Assembly (NCBI GenBank): GCA_025526935.1 | Contig: JAHLKD010000070.1 | Span: 124,001-188,000 of the forward strand | Direction of reading: 5' to 3' | DNA: 64,000 bases | Source of the DNA: Cladochytrium replicatum | Taxonomy: Eukaryota > Chytridiomycota > Chytridiomycetes > Cladochytriales > Cladochytriaceae | Part shown: piece by piece, positions 1 to 12,199 of the stretch | How the letters are laid out: the number at the start of each line of letters is the position of its first letter | Position numbering within the stretch: the first letter of the stretch is position 1 | Made by a program: the position numbers and the translations under genes | The notes under the pieces: generated by a model | What the model was told of the DNA's origin: nothing | The model's input: only the letters and a program-made list of their open reading frames with translations | The model's database searches: none

Positions 1-970
1 CAGATCCTCTCTAAATGACGACAACGCAAAACGAGTTGAAGCTGTTATGGCCTGCCGGAAGTCGTGCTGATAATTGTGCATATAATCCTCCGAGACCGGC
101 ATCCACCATTCTGGGGAAGCCCGATTGGTGAATGTAGATTTCCAGATCAGATTGAGGGTGAAAAACTCCAATATATCAAGCACGCAGTCCTGGCGAAATC
201 ACCACGTCTCGCTTCTGAATCTCCGTGCCTTCCTGCAAGGTGAATACATCTCATAAAGTGCTCGAACAGCAAAAACTCAAACTCAGGGTTCTGGGGTGTT
301 GCAATTTGAAACTTTTGGCCGTTTGGCGCAATCAAAGACGTCGTGGAACCTTCGCGCGACATTGGGACTGGAGACATCGGTTCTAGGTTGGCTTAGCAGC
401 GAAAACAGCAGCCCGATTCGGCGTTTGGGGTGCCATGGCAAGCCCAGCAGCAGCAGACTCCACAGTCACATTACGTGGAATATAGTTTGTTGTGAAAAAC
501 ACCTCCAGGAGCACAGGGAGTTCCTGCATTTTACTGGCGATGTTTAATCCTCTTCGCACCGCATACTCGTTCGGTCGTGAAGAGGCTTTCGAAGCAGATA
601 CAGCGTTGGTCGGTGGATTGCATTTTGGATCTTGCCATCCAAAAGGCCAATGAATGATGAAAGGAAATGAATGACTTCTCCGCGAAACCCGTCTGGGATA
701 TCAGACTCGGATATGCGGATGAGATGACCAAGCAAGTTTGTGTTGAGGAATAGCTCTGCGCAACCTCCCTCCTCGACCGACCCTGGCTCAGAAACAAGCG
801 CTTCTCTGACCAACAAGTCCAGCATTGTTTTGAGAGATGCGGGGATGTCAGTGTCATGGATATCCCGCGTCAGATTCGTCTCCAATTTGCATTCGAAAAG
901 AATTGTGTCCCAAGCTCTCTGCAACTTGTCAATTAGTTCTCCAACTGGCACGACCTGGATATCCGGGTTC
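1..970 (-). CDS. FHIP/FAM160 family protein (FTS-Hook-interacting), partial
   Basis: Minus-strand coding blocks match the FHIP (FAM160/RAI16-like) family, the subunit that with Hook and FTS links early endosomes to dynein in fungi and animals. One block at 544-951 contains the family-typical run LLGHLIRISESDIPDGFRGE, then HRPTLYLLR. The next block, about 395-535, reads QELPVLLEVFF. A block at 147-377 contains LLFEHFMRCIHLAG and RRGDFART. These blocks are in different frames and are presumably joined by introns. The gene runs off the left edge, so the C-terminal half is missing here. The 5' end is not settled: a splice acceptor (cttag) near 968 precedes the first clear block, and the initiating exon may lie at 970-1160. 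The assignment rests on motif similarity seen by eye. Confidence 0.7.
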
Positions 971-1257
971 TAAGCCGGTTCAGGAAGTTCGAGACGTCTC
1001 CCATTGTGAAGTGAGACCCTGATGTGCCAAACAGCTCGATTAGCCCTCGCCAAGCACAACTTCACACCATCTCTGCTCACCTCACAGATTCCCGTGTCAC
1101 TCTTGTTGTGGCGTTGCGATAGGTTTGAGAGTAAGGATCTTGTAAACCATCTTAGCAAAGGGCAAAGGGCATCAGTAAATTATGAACCGTCTCAAATTGA
1201 GCAGTCGAAAATTGTTTGGCTGTTTGGTGCTTTTATTGTATTTATTTCATTTGTTGC

Positions 1258-1689
1258 TCAGTCTAACGGATGAATCTGATCGGGGCCAACCACTCTGTAT
1301 TGCCCCGGCTTCATTACTGGAGCCTCTCCCTGCTTTTGTGTAAACATCTGTCCAGTCTCTTCCTCGATATATCTCGCAGCGGGTATTGTTATATCTGCGA
1401 GCACGAAATTCTTCTGCTTGCCAATTTTCGAGGGTAAGGAATCGATCTGAACGATATCGCCGACCACGGACTTCTCCTTCGGGTCGTGTACGAGATAGTT
1501 TTTGTGCTTTACAATGGGCTGAATGTCAAACACGTTAGAATGTTTTTTTTAACCAACCATGCAAGTGAATCTAGGAACCTTTTGTACGATGGGGTGTATT
1601 TGTTCTCTTGCCACCCGCACCTTCACCGTCTTCCGTGAGCTCAACTTGATGACTTCCCCCAAAAACGATTGCCGTGCGAGACCCGACAT
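1258..1689 (-). CDS. Mitochondrial ribosomal protein uS17m
   Basis: Two exons: 1579-1689, starting at ATG (complement 1687-1689), and 1258-1518, joined across a 60-bp GT-AG intron in phase 0. The protein is 123 aa. It carries the uS17 core: GEVIKLSSRKTVKVRV, then the S17 signature region HKNYLVHDPKEKSVVGD and KQKNFVLADI. The extension after the OB fold, about 45 residues, fits mitochondrial S17 rather than cytosolic uS17. It would bind 12S/15S-type rRNA in the small mitoribosomal subunit. The start codon lies 21 bp from the start of the divergent metallophosphoesterase gene, so the two must share a promoter and probably overlapping 5' leaders. Confidence 0.9.
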
Positions 1690-1710
1690 TTTTGTGTTTA
1701 AGCCACCTCA

Positions 1711-2968
1711 ATGCGGCTTTTGTTTGGGTCGGATCTGCACGGCAACCTGAGGCACTTCACGAAGCTGGTCAGCCATGCACAACTCTTGAAGGTCGACGCA
1801 CTGCTCCTAGGTGGCGATCTTGGCCCCAGACGGGGGACCTTGGCATCCAAGGTTTCCCACACCTTTGTTGCTCCATCATCGTCAATCTACTATCCGGGAA
1901 GCCCTCCTCGTGGAGCTTACGCGCCGCTTCACATCATGCCGAGGGATCATACATCTGCAAGAGGTTTTCATGAGGCTATGGAAGAACACTTGAAGGACGA
2001 CACCAAACGATGCTTAACACCTGGCCTTCAAAGGGAGTTTTTCCTCAGCCAGATCCTCCCTCTTTTGCAATCATGCGCCGTTCCAGTGTACTTGATTTTT
2101 GGAAACTCGGATTTCAGAGTGAGCGTTTATAAACTTGGCCCAAAAAGCCCCGCTTATTATTATTGATCAGGCAAACGTGCCCGCATATAAATATGCAGTA
2201 GCACAATCTTCGCCGGAGGTGCAGCGCGTAACTATTTTAGATGGAGACGTCGTTTATCTCGCAAGAAAGAACGATAACGTCGATAGTCAGCAATCGGAGG
2301 CAGCCGGATACTGGTTATTTGGGACGCCATGGGTTCCACTCTCACACCATCTTAACAAGGACTGGGAGCTTTTTGATTCCAATGGTGATGACATCAAGCA
2401 GCCTGATCAACGACCAAAGGGATCCGTTTGGGGTGCTGTCACTGCGCTGCCACATCGCGATGCAGAATCCCCAACATCGGACGGTAAAACTTTTTCTGCA
2501 CAGTTCTTCCCAGCTCTGGTTGCACCATCACCGACAGTGCAAAGTCAACTTGAGGCATTCTCTTTGACACATCTGGAGACGAATCGAGTCGATCCGCGTC
2601 GCTTGGTTGTTATGTCACACGGGCCACCGCACATGACAAAAACAGACATTATTCGTGGGGGAAAACACGTTGGGAGCCTTGCGTTACGCAAATGGACCAA
2701 AAAGTGGAGCCCGCTGGTGATGCTTACCGGGCACGTTCACGAGACCGTCCGAATGGCGGAGAAAAGGCGAGAGAAGAAGTCCAAAGGCTCGACGACCAAT
2801 GGAAAAGAGGACATTCCTGCATTCTACGACGTCATCAGTGGAGCAGGTGGAAACACCATTGTTGCCCCATCAGGCAATGACTTCAATTCTGACGTTGTTT
2901 CCTGTGTTGTACTTGATTTGGAGGACGATCGAGTGGAGAAAGTGGAACGGATCAACCTCGACGTTTGA
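1711..2968 (+). CDS. Calcineurin-like metallophosphoesterase
   Basis: Exons 1711-2118 and 2171-2968 join in phase 0 across a 52-bp intron to give 401 aa. All blocks of the metallophosphatase fold are present in order: SDLHGN (residues about 6-11), GGDLG, GNSD, SHGPPH and GHVHE. These supply the Asp, His and Asn ligands of a dinuclear metal centre. A long insert between GGDLG and GNSD, and a lysine-rich loop (KRREKKSKG) after GHVHE, are not standard. The substrate cannot be read from the sequence. The first ATG follows the divergent uS17m start by 21 bp. The C-terminus ends cleanly at a TGA. Confidence 0.85.
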
Positions 2969-3225
2969 TTAAAAGTAGACTTGCGTTACACGAAATTATG
3001 TTTCATGGCTTTCATGGTCCCGGCAACATTTCTCTATTTATGCAGATTTTGAGGGTATATTATACAGATTTTGCCGAACCTATTTATCGGCGTCCTTATC
3101 ATTTGCAACTCTCTGGCTGTTTCTCTCCTCCTCTTCGCCTATAAGGCAGCGCCGCACAATAGAAAAGAGATCGCAATGCTCAAGGAATCACATCACTTCA
3201 CTGGTTCAACTCACCTTGCAGCCTC

Positions 3226-3798
3226 TTAAATAACACCAATCGCATCGTTTATTTGCCGTATACAAAAAACAACTAAGAGTAGTGGCGTAACAGAAATCAC
3301 CATAGAAATTATGACTGAGGTTTCTGATTGTCGAATGGTGTGCATGACAAGCAATGCGACTTCATTGATTATATTCTGGTCTACTGTTGCAAAGTTCCAC
3401 ACTTCGCTTAATGTAGTAGAGCTGACTCTTAATTTGTCCGGATGATATTCTCCAGTCTGTCTGTGATGTGGTAGTCTGTTTTGTGTATGGTTGTTGAAGT
3501 GACTGTAGTAATCAAGTCCAATAACGCCCATCATCCAACTGTCATATTTTGATATCAGTCTCATAGATAACCACCCAATGGACCAAAAAAGAAAACCTGG
3601 TTTGCTCTCTATTGTGAACGCACATGCTCTAATAGTTACTCGTTGTTTGACTAACTTGTTCCACTCTGCGACATTGTTTGGCGAGTTCATGGCACCACCA
3701 CTGCTTGATGAGCTGGTGTTGCTGAATTTGTTTTCTTCAGTGAGTGTGGAATAGAATCTGCGAGTACTGTTGTCACCGTCTAATGGCATAGAAGTCAT
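3226..3798 (-). CDS. Hypothetical protein with C-terminal membrane segment
   Basis: A single open frame of 190 codons begins with ATG at 3798 and ends with TAA. The N-terminal third is polar and Ser/Asn-rich (SNTSSSSSGG). A hydrophobic stretch at about residues 66-80 (PGFLFWSIGWL) and a strong one at 166-188 (VIISMVISVTPLLLVVFCI) could span a membrane, which would make this a tail-anchored protein. I do not recognise a family. A chance frame is possible, because there is no splice evidence and no conserved domain; the clean ATG, the length and the terminal membrane segment argue mildly for a real gene. Confidence 0.4.
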   Translation of the reverse strand: MTSMPLDGDNSTRRFYSTLTEENKFSNTSSSSSGGAMNSPNNVAEWNKLVKQRVTIRACAFTIESKPGFLFWSIGWLSMRLISKYDSWMMGVIGLDYYSHFNNHTQNRLPHHRQTGEYHPDKLRVSSTTLSEVWNFATVDQNIINEVALLVMHTIRQSETSVIISMVISVTPLLLVVFCIRQINDAIGVI

Positions 3799-4377
3799 GT
3801 TTAAAGAAATTTGAAGCTATTGTATAGGAGGTCTCAATGTATTGAAGCCTAAACTCAGCACCCTTTTAGAGGTTCTCGCTGTCCATTAAACTAACCCTTC
3901 TAGAAATGTCCATCAAATGAGATCCGATGCTCCCTGATCCATCCCGATCCTCCACAACGTGCGTCCAATAACTTTCGATCGCAGAGATGTTGAAGAAAAT
4001 ACAGCTATTGTCGATTAGTTAGGTCTCTAGTAGATTTCCCCTGACTCCCTTCCACACTTGAGTCTTCATATCTATCTTCAACAATGTGTTCTGCGACAAG
4101 AACTACAGGCTAACCTGTCCCAAGTTTCCGTAGAAAACAGAGTAACAGGAGAGGCTCTTCCGAATCGTGGGAACGCATCCGTGCTTTATCAGAAGTCATG
4201 CCGGTCCCAAAAACAAAAAACTTAGAAAGGACGAGCATTGGGATTGTGAAACAGGTTAACTGGCGCTGGTATGCAAATTAAGGGGTGTTATTTTCAAGAA
4301 ACCGCGTCCACCTTATAGATGGCTTGACGAACCCTAGCAACCCTCGTTGGTGGGTGATCGGTCAGCTCATCAAGCAA
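3799..4377. other. Intergenic region upstream of the HECT ligase
   Basis: No coding frame with recognisable content is seen. The interval holds the 5' leaders of the orphan membrane protein (minus) and of the UBE3A-like gene (plus). A frame opening from GTG at 4285 is only the in-frame extension upstream of the real ATG at 4378. Confidence 0.5.
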
Positions 4378-7300
4378 ATGGAAGCAAGCGGAAAAGCCGG
4401 GAGTCAAGAACGGGCGACGTTACCGGGTGTTGGGAATGCACAGGCGAATGGTAAGAATTCACTCTAGCTTTGTGAAACATCAAGATGACTGTTTTTTTTG
4501 ATCATAACAGCAAACGAAAGTAGCAGATCAAATGTAAAAGGTAGGTATCTGTTGAATTCCATGTGCTATGAATCGTCTGAATAAATCTATTGTTTCCTAG
4601 GGCTTTCAGATCCTAGTGCTTCACTTCCAAAGCATTCTGCCTTGTCCCACCAGCATTCTTATTCCACTTCTCCACAGCCATCATCTGGTCCTTCTCACAC
4701 AGATGGACGCAATTCACCTTCCTTTGCATCTGCCCGCCTTCGCTTTGAGAAGCTTGTCAGAAGATATTACTACCAATTGACCACCGGGTGCGGGGATCCC
4801 AATTGCGACCATAAACTGTGTGCGTCTTGCAAGTCTTCACCGAAGCTGTCCCCGGATGCATCTGCCATCATGGCAGTTCAGTTAGCTTCTCGGAAAAGGC
4901 ATGTTTTTTGCCCAAGAATCCCCCAGGATCCCCCCGTCGCGCTTGCGAATCATGTATTGAACTCTTCAGCTGGTGGAAGTGCAATCTCTTCTGGCTCTGT
5001 TTCGCGTTCGTCGTCTCCTGCGGTTGCTGTCGTTGGTTCGGTAGTGGGAGCTAGTGCGAGTCCGCGCGTGGCACGTTCGCGGGCGCGAACGGCTAGTGGT
5101 GACGTCCCGGATAGAATACACCGTGCCGCTGCGTTCGGTTCCACATCCGGCACGTCAACTCCGGTTGGAAACGTTTCATCATCGCCATCAGGCTCGGCAA
5201 TTTCCTCGCCTGCACCCTCCAAACCATTCTTATACTCGTTGCTGTCGTCATCTTCGTTCTCGGGACTATTCCAGGATGAGGCTGGCGACGAGATATCAAA
5301 TGAAAGCAACGCTCCCGCTCAATCGAAAGATACCGAGGTGGTCACGGACTCCTCCATGGGCTTTCTTGGAATCAATTTTCTTTCCAAGCTCGCCTCGTCC
5401 GCATTTAACAGCAACCCATCCACCCCACCTCGCACAATTGAGCAGGACAAATCTGAAAAGGAAGGAATGCCTCCGCGCGCACGATCGCTTATGGATATTC
5501 CCTCGCTTTTGTCTGCATCGCTCTCCGTCAATCGTATGCCGACGTCAGCTGCTTCATCAGCCATACCGTCTCCAGCTCGTGTACTCTCTCCATCTGTTTC
5601 AGTTGCAAAAATTGGGGAGCCCGTGATTGAATCATTGACTTACGAATTGATATCTGAATCCGTCTCTAGAGCCTCGAAAAGATTCGAGGTTTACGCGGAA
5701 GATGGCAGCGTAGCTCACGCTGGCAGTTCATCTGAGGAAGAAGGGCGCAATAGCTCTCGAGGGGTTGATTCTGAGCTCGTTGAAATGCTTAAAGACGCAT
5801 TTTCGAGCTCAGAGGTACTGAATCGCAGTTTTCTTGCTGTAAGTGAATTTGATGGACAGGTTTGTTCTCATGCATTGAATGGTACTTTAGGCTCCTGGTG
5901 CAGAAAATCCCCATCCATCAGGTGTCGATATTAACGCCGCTCAGGAGTCGTACAAGCTCATCTTAGCGTTGGTAAATAATTTGAATTTTCATTGTTCGTA
6001 ATGATTGATATTTCTGTGATTGATAGCAACCGCGGGATGTGTATGAAACAGCCCTGTCCAATGCAATCGAACTGATGCTTGCAAAGCTGGCGTTGAACCT
6101 GCGTGCTCTTCAAAACTCCGCTCCAACCAACCTTCGCCAAATTCTCATCTTGCTCGAAGTATTTTACTTTTGTCTTCATTGATTGATCTAACCGGTATAT
6201 TATTACTTCAGTGCCCATTGTTTTTCGACACCCGGCACCATGAGAGTCTGTGCCGAAAACTGTGCATACTCATGGGTGGATTAACCTCCCGGCCACGCAC
6301 TGCGCTAATCGATTTCTTTGTAAAGTACGTCTGGTCAATGTTTGAGTCGTGGCTGTGTCTGATATCGTTCTAGGCATAAAGAGCAAGACTTTATCAACTT
6401 GGTTCGGCTCTTCCATACTTACATTGATACTCATTTTGTCACATCTGGAATCACCACAGTTGGGGGCACGACACAGGGCTCATCAGCAAGCGTTCCGATC
6501 GGTCGACCAGACGAGGCTTTGCTTGGAGCTGTAAAAGCCCTTGGGTTGCTTTACCAAGCCAATCTCCGAGCAGCCGGCCGGGTACCGATATCACAGTTTT
6601 ACAGCGAGACCTTGAGTCGGCGGCTGAACTTTAAGGAGGAGTACAAAATTTGGAAGCGATCCTTCGCAGATTCCTCTGAAGGAAGTTCAATCGGCATTTC
6701 GAAGCACGTCAACTCTGAACAGTCCCAAGCAGATATTTCATTCTTCGACTTTCCCTTCCTATTCGAACCCGTTGCCAAAACTCGGATCCTCCACATTGAC
6801 GCGATGGTGCAGATGTCGGCAGAGTATGAGGAGGCGTTTGTACATCAAGCGCTTGTCATTCACGCCGCGAGATTCCTCTACGATTCCCCGAGTGTGACAC
6901 AGCTAGGCGAATCGTTAAAGACTGCGCTAAACCCTTACCTGGTCCTCTCTGTACGCCGACACCGGCTCGTTGACGATGTGTTGGATCAGCTGTCGCGCGC
7001 TACCACACGCGAACTGAAGAAACCGCTCAAAGTCCGATTCGTCGGTGGCGGTGAAGATGGTGTGGATCAAGGCGGTGTTCAGAAGGAGTTTTTCCAGGTG
7101 ATCATTAATCAGCTGCTCGACCCGGCATATGGACTGTTTGTTGTCGACGATGAAACGCGATACGTATGGATCAATGGAGCGAGCTTGGAGGGTGAGGCTA
7201 TTTTCGAATGTGTCGGAATGGTCGTCGGACTCGCGCTTTATAACGGAGTCATCCTCGGGGTCGATTTTCCAAGAATCGTTTATAAGAAGCTCCTTGACGA

Positions 7301-8108
7301 AGAAATCGACCTGGATGACATCAAGCAAGCGTTTCCAGTAAGTCCCTATAAACTCAGTCTGTTTTTAACTCGTGCTGACATTTTTTGAAGTCTTTGGGCC
7401 GTGGTCTCCAGCAGCTTCTTGACTGGTCCGATGGTGATGTTTCCGACATTTTCATGAGGACTTTTGAGATCTCGTATGACGTTTATGGCAAAGTAAAGAC
7501 GTTCCCGCTTGTTGAGGGCGGCGAGGACATTCTTGTCACAAATGAGAAACGAGGGGAGTACGTTAGATTGTACATCCAGCATCTCTGCGGTGAAAGTGTT
7601 AAATGGCAGTTCGAAGCATTCAAACGTGGCTTCTTGAAAGTGTGCGGCGGGCGGGCGATCAAGGTGAGTTCATTTCGAGGGATGAAGTCGGAGTTTTGCT
7701 CATAGTATATTGAAGATGTGCCGACCGGAAGAGTTGGAGCTTCTTGTTTGTGGAACAACGACCTCGGTGGTTGACTTTACAGCATTGGAGACAGGCGCAC
7801 AATACGATGATGGTTACTCTCCATCTCATCCAGTCATCCGTAACTTCTGGTCGATAGTACACACCGATTTTTCGTTGGAACAGAAGCGAAAGCTTCTTAG
7901 CTTCGTGACTGCTAGCGATAGGGTTCCCTTACGTGGGTTGGAGGGACTCACGTTTGTAATTCAACGAAACGGACCGGACACCGAAAGACTGCCGACTTCG
8001 TTGACGTGTTTCGGTCGGTTGTTGCTGCCCGAATATTCCACGAGGGAGAAACTAAAGGAGCGCCTGGTGACTGCCATTGAGAACGCAAAGGGTTTTGGGC
8101 TTGTTTAG
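4378..8108 (+). CDS. UBE3A-type HECT E3 ubiquitin ligase with AZUL zinc finger
   Basis: Nine exons sum to exactly 1,105 codons plus stop: 4378-4450, 4511-4540 (30 nt), 4601-5859, 5891-5971, 6027-6158, 6212-6324, 6374-7337, 7391-7663, 7716-8108. Near residue 80 is an AZUL (amino-terminal Zn finger of Ube3a) domain with ERYYxQLTxGCG-like spacing: [25 protein letters not shown] long Ser/Pro-rich linker follows. A C-terminal HECT domain comes next, with the N-lobe around [16 protein letters not shown] and the C-lobe ending [17 protein letters not shown]. The Cys in [13 protein letters not shown] is the thioester residue. The end, AKGFGLV, matches the E6AP-type tail. It should transfer ubiquitin from E2 enzymes; AZUL in animals docks on the proteasome subunit Rpn10. 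Overall length exceeds animal UBE3A because of the linker. Confidence 0.92.
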
Positions 8109-8317
8109 CCCAGGTGTTGACGTGAATCAGGACTTTGCCTTTCCGGTTATAATTTGTTTGGACTGTCTTCGCTTGTAGTTTCGCAACTTCCTTTTCAGTT
8201 AGTGATGCGCTCTACATTTAATAAGAATACCATAGAATAGCTTTCTATTGCTAGATTCGTCTTCTCTGTAACCTCCTCTAACCCCTTTGCGCCCACGTGA
8301 CAGCGCGTTCCTTCCGA

Positions 8318-9519
8318 ATGGTTCTCCTCAACGTCAAGCGCGGAAACGACACGCTCTTTCTGTTCCAGACAGAGACAGGGATATCTTTGAAGGATCTGAA
8401 TTTGATACTCGTAAAAATACATAACAGAAAGCTGCAGCTGAAGCGCCTCATTGATGGTTAGTGCATCACGTTACCTCAAAGAACATGTTAACATGCGCAC
8501 TTGACTTTTATAGCTTGCGAGGAGCTCATTGAGTACGGACCTATGAAACCTCTCAGTGAGCATGGATACAGCGAGGATCAGCTGGAAGAGCTAGCGAAGG
8601 AGAAAGAAAATGAGACGAAACCTGTTCCGAAGGAACGGAAGGTGGTCAACGGCAGAGAAGTCCTCATCAACAAAGATCCCACCGGACGGCGATGCGGAGA
8701 ATGTACGCGATTGAATTTCTTGCTTAAATGATTGTACTGATTTCAACAGGCATTGTGGAAGAATATGCTGACATTGTTCAGAAGACATTGTCGGCAGCAA
8801 AAGATTGCATTTCTCCAGTAAGCGCATCTGCTTTGTGATTGACATATATTTATTATGGATTTCTCCAGGATAAAGTTAAACTAGGTGAATGCTTGACCAA
8901 CAAAACGTTAAAAGATGCCTTCGATAACATTCGAGGGGCTGTCATGATCGTGTATCCGATGGGTTTACCAGAATGGGAACCAGTTCGAGATATCTTAGAG
9001 GATGTTGAAGATCTGAGCGGGACTGCTGTAGAAAGACGCGCTGTGCAAATAGCTCCGATAGCTGATCCCCTTCCTGACAGGCATCCAAGGAGGTCCTGTT
9101 GGAGAATGAAACTTCCTTGTGGTGGGCATCCAAGGAGCTTTCTCCGGAAAAAATTCTTCGCGATTATATCGGCAGGAATGAGAAAACTACAGTGGTGATC
9201 AAACTTCAAAAGGTTGGCCCTGAACTACCCGTCCTTGCTCTAATTTTGAGAACCCGATTCGTACAGAAAGGCCAGGGAGCACCTATGCGTGAGCCTCCAA
9301 TCAATGAAGAGCAACAGAAGCAGCTTATTGCTTATTACTATCGCAAGCAGGAAGTCCACAAGGTTGGTGGAGTGACCGGTTGCTTCACACCGATCTGATA
9401 TTTTGCAGCAATTGGCTGAGAACGAGGACGACGATTATCTGTATTCTCAATGGGCGAACCCGAAATCACTCAAGAATACGTTCAATGGAGTCGGGACTGT
9501 TTCTTGGCGTCCTCAGTGA
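8318..9519 (+). CDS. CFAP298: CFAP298 (cilia and flagella associated protein)
   Basis: Seven exons give 297 aa: 8318-8456, 8514-8702, 8750-8817, 8869-9027, 9081-9212, 9267-9362, 9409-9519. The protein begins MVLLNVKRGNDTLFLFQ and contains the hallmark run DAFDNIRGAVMIVYPMGLP, then LWWASKEL, then KGQGAPMREPPINEEQQKQL. It ends with WANPKSLKNTFNGVGTVSWRP. This is the CFAP298 (C21orf59/Kurly) family, a cytoplasmic factor needed for dynein-arm assembly and motility. Every splice junction restores frame. It lies 120 bp upstream of, and in the same orientation as, an outer-dynein-arm docking gene. Its presence implies motile flagella, as expected of fungal zoospores. Confidence 0.93.
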
Positions 9520-9638
9520 TCAATTCCAAAAATCAGAGACAAGCATGTAGAATGATGATGTATAGAAAGCATGAAATGAAAATATATAAGGTTGCATTCA
9601 CCACCAATCAGGCGTCGGAACTGTTGGCGCGAAAGTCT

Positions 9639-12045
9639 ATGACCATGAATAGAACGCTCACACTCAACAGAGCCCAATCTCTGGCAAGTGATCAGGAGAT
9701 CAACGATGGCCTCGGTAAGGTGTCTGAATCGCCGCAGAGAAAATGCCTGACATCAGTTCAAAGCGGAAATCGAGCTCCAAAAGCTGCAACGTCAGTACAG
9801 GATCATGGAAGGAGACAGGAAGGCGTATAGCGAAGAGTCGCGGATCTTGATAAGCAAGCAGAGGTTCTTTTCATAACTACGTTACATGTCACTAGTTTCA
9901 ATTTCATGTGTTCCACCAGAGGAACTATTGAAAAACTAAAAAGGGACAACCAGCACCTTCTGGACGAGGTGAAACTACTGGAACAACGAAACGACGATAG
10001 AAAGAGAAATGGAATACGGAGTAAGAAAGCTGAATTTATGGCGGATCAAGCGGGTATGATATCTATCAACAAATGTTGGTCCATATTACAACGATTCGTC
10101 AGAGATGTTCCAGAAGAAGCTGCGACAAATGGTCGCTGAAATTGAGACGTTAAATCTGCAGATTGCAAGTCTAAGCCAGCACATTGACACAGAGCGAGCT
10201 GACCTTGGAGGTGTTCATGCTGCTTCTCAAAACTGTGAGGCAATTGCTAAACAGATTCGAATCCTCGAAAACAGATTGGATAAGGTAATTCGATAATCTA
10301 CTTCTGTCGTAGTGATCAAAACATCCATATTCTCCAAGGCACTGGTGAAGTTTAACAAGTCATTAGCTGTCAACAAGCGAATGAGGAGCACAATCGACAA
10401 CCTGCGACGGGAACGTCTAGTGTTTGATAATATTTACCGAAAATTCGAGCGCGAGCTGACAGAACAAAAGAAACAGATGGCAGAGATTATAGAAATGAGT
10501 AACGCAGCATACGAGGCCCGGTAAGTTGTTTTCGGAAGGGAAGGGATAACTGGAAATGAAATCCAACTCAAGGGACGAGGCACAGGCAAAAATAATTGCA
10601 CTGAAGGAAAAGGCAGAGAAGGAATATCAGGCATACGTCCAGGAAATGAAGGAGCTCGACAGAGTTCTTGAACAGGATCGCAGGCTGAAGGACTTTATGG
10701 CTGCAAAGGCTGCTGATCGTATCGCAAAGCTCGGAGAGAGCACCGGAGGATCTGGACCAAAGGCAGATAATAACAAGAACACGTACGATGGTGAGTATAT
10801 TGTATGTCCGACGTATCGAAGTGTAAATCAAAGCCCTCGAGCAGCCGACAAGGATACCCACGGTCCAAACAAGTTCCCTTCACAGGAAACGCTAGCTGAG
10901 TCTCTCGAGTATCTCGAAAGGGCATTCATAGAGATTCGCAAAGTCACTGGGATTTCCGACATCACTGAGCTGGTTCAGCGATTCAAGGCGGTTGAGGACC
11001 AAAACTTTTCATTGTTTAACTACGTCAATGAGATCAACAACGAGATTGAGAAGATGGCAGAGGAGATTGTGGAGATCCAGAAGCATATCGACGAGTACGA
11101 GGTCGAACACGTTGCCCTAGACGAAGAGCGCACAAAGTTCATGAAAGGTCTTGAGGTATGGATTAATTTGAATATCATTCCGGCAGTTGGCATCGTGATT
11201 CATCAAATGATTCAGGAAACACTCGAGAGCAATACTCGAAAGCTGGCACAGTACAATCAAAATTTCAACGACACAATAGGAACTGTCGGTGATCTCCGGA
11301 ATGGAATCGAACGACTGGCCGAGTTGTTCCAAAACGCGCAACTTCCTTCTGCCCACCATAAACGTTCGTCAGAAGGCGATGGCGAAGAAGGGCAAGATGG
11401 TCGTGAGGGTGGAGATAAAACGGATTCAGAGGATACAGCTGGGAAGAAGGTTGATTTCGTTCTCCAGTCAGACAGTTTGCTCGGATCAGGCGGCTCGGTG
11501 ACGGATTCGAGTCTCATTCCATACCTGGGTCTAATTGAACACAAGACAAACGAAATTCTTACCATACATTATCTCATTAATACTCCGAAGAAAGGTGGGT
11601 CGGCTGGCGCACCGCCCAGCGCAGGAGACGACAAGTCCGAGTTCTTGCCAAAAGAGACTCCGATCTTGTCATCTGGCGGAGTTGGTGGACTACTTGGACT
11701 AGGACCAACTGCTCCACTTGGCCAAATCGCAATCATTGCACCAAACACAGGGTGAGTTAGGTTTGGCAACCCCACTCACAAAGTGTTTACTCCAAGTGCC
11801 ATTACAGTGACGATCACGATTCCGACGATATGACAGATGAGGATGAGCGCCCACTCACACGAGACGAACTGAAACAGCGCACTCTTAAAGGGGTACGATA
11901 TCTATAATATTACTTCCATCAAACATGTTTCTAACATAAACTCAACCATCAGTTGTCAAAGCGCGAAAAGGCTGGTGGCCAAGCGAAAGTCGTGACCACA
12001 AAGGCAAAGAGGAAGTCGAAGAAAGGAGGAAATGACAAAGAATGA
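9639..12045 (+). CDS. ODAD1: ODAD1/CCDC114-family outer dynein arm docking coiled-coil protein
   Basis: About eleven exons encode a coiled-coil protein. Family-typical runs are LQKLQRQYRIMEGDRKAYSE early, DNLRRERLVFDNIYRKFERE centrally and EISN-like EMSNAAYEARDEAQAK afterwards. A 'LEYLERAFIEIRKVTG' block and a Lys-rich tail ending KSKKGGNDKE follow. This matches CCDC114/CCDC63 (ODAD1, Chlamydomonas DC2), which tethers outer dynein arms to doublet microtubules. The ATG at 9639 was chosen; an in-frame ATG at 9552 is an alternative. Two introns are uncertain. One, near 10021-10104, has two phase-compatible donors (gtaaga or gtatga). The other, at about 11156-11215, is in frame and stop-free, so it would be tolerated if retained. 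The acidic/Gly-rich C-terminal third is poorly conserved. Confidence 0.88.
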
Positions 12046-12199
12046 TCGCGTTTGGTTGAAAAATGTACAAATAGATTCCCTTTATCGCTCGATATTCGCC
12101 GATTGTCTGTGTGTTGATTGCTCGGCACCTTTTCTCGCCCATTTCGACCATTGATTGTATCAAGTGCCAGTCCAACTTCGTCGACAGCGGAATTTTGAC

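Noticed and set aside
5054-5626. 190-codon plus-strand frame overlapping the HECT ligase linker
   Set aside because: It is an Arg/His/Pro-rich shadow of the Ser-rich linker frame. The linker frame is the one that connects AZUL to HECT in consistent phase.
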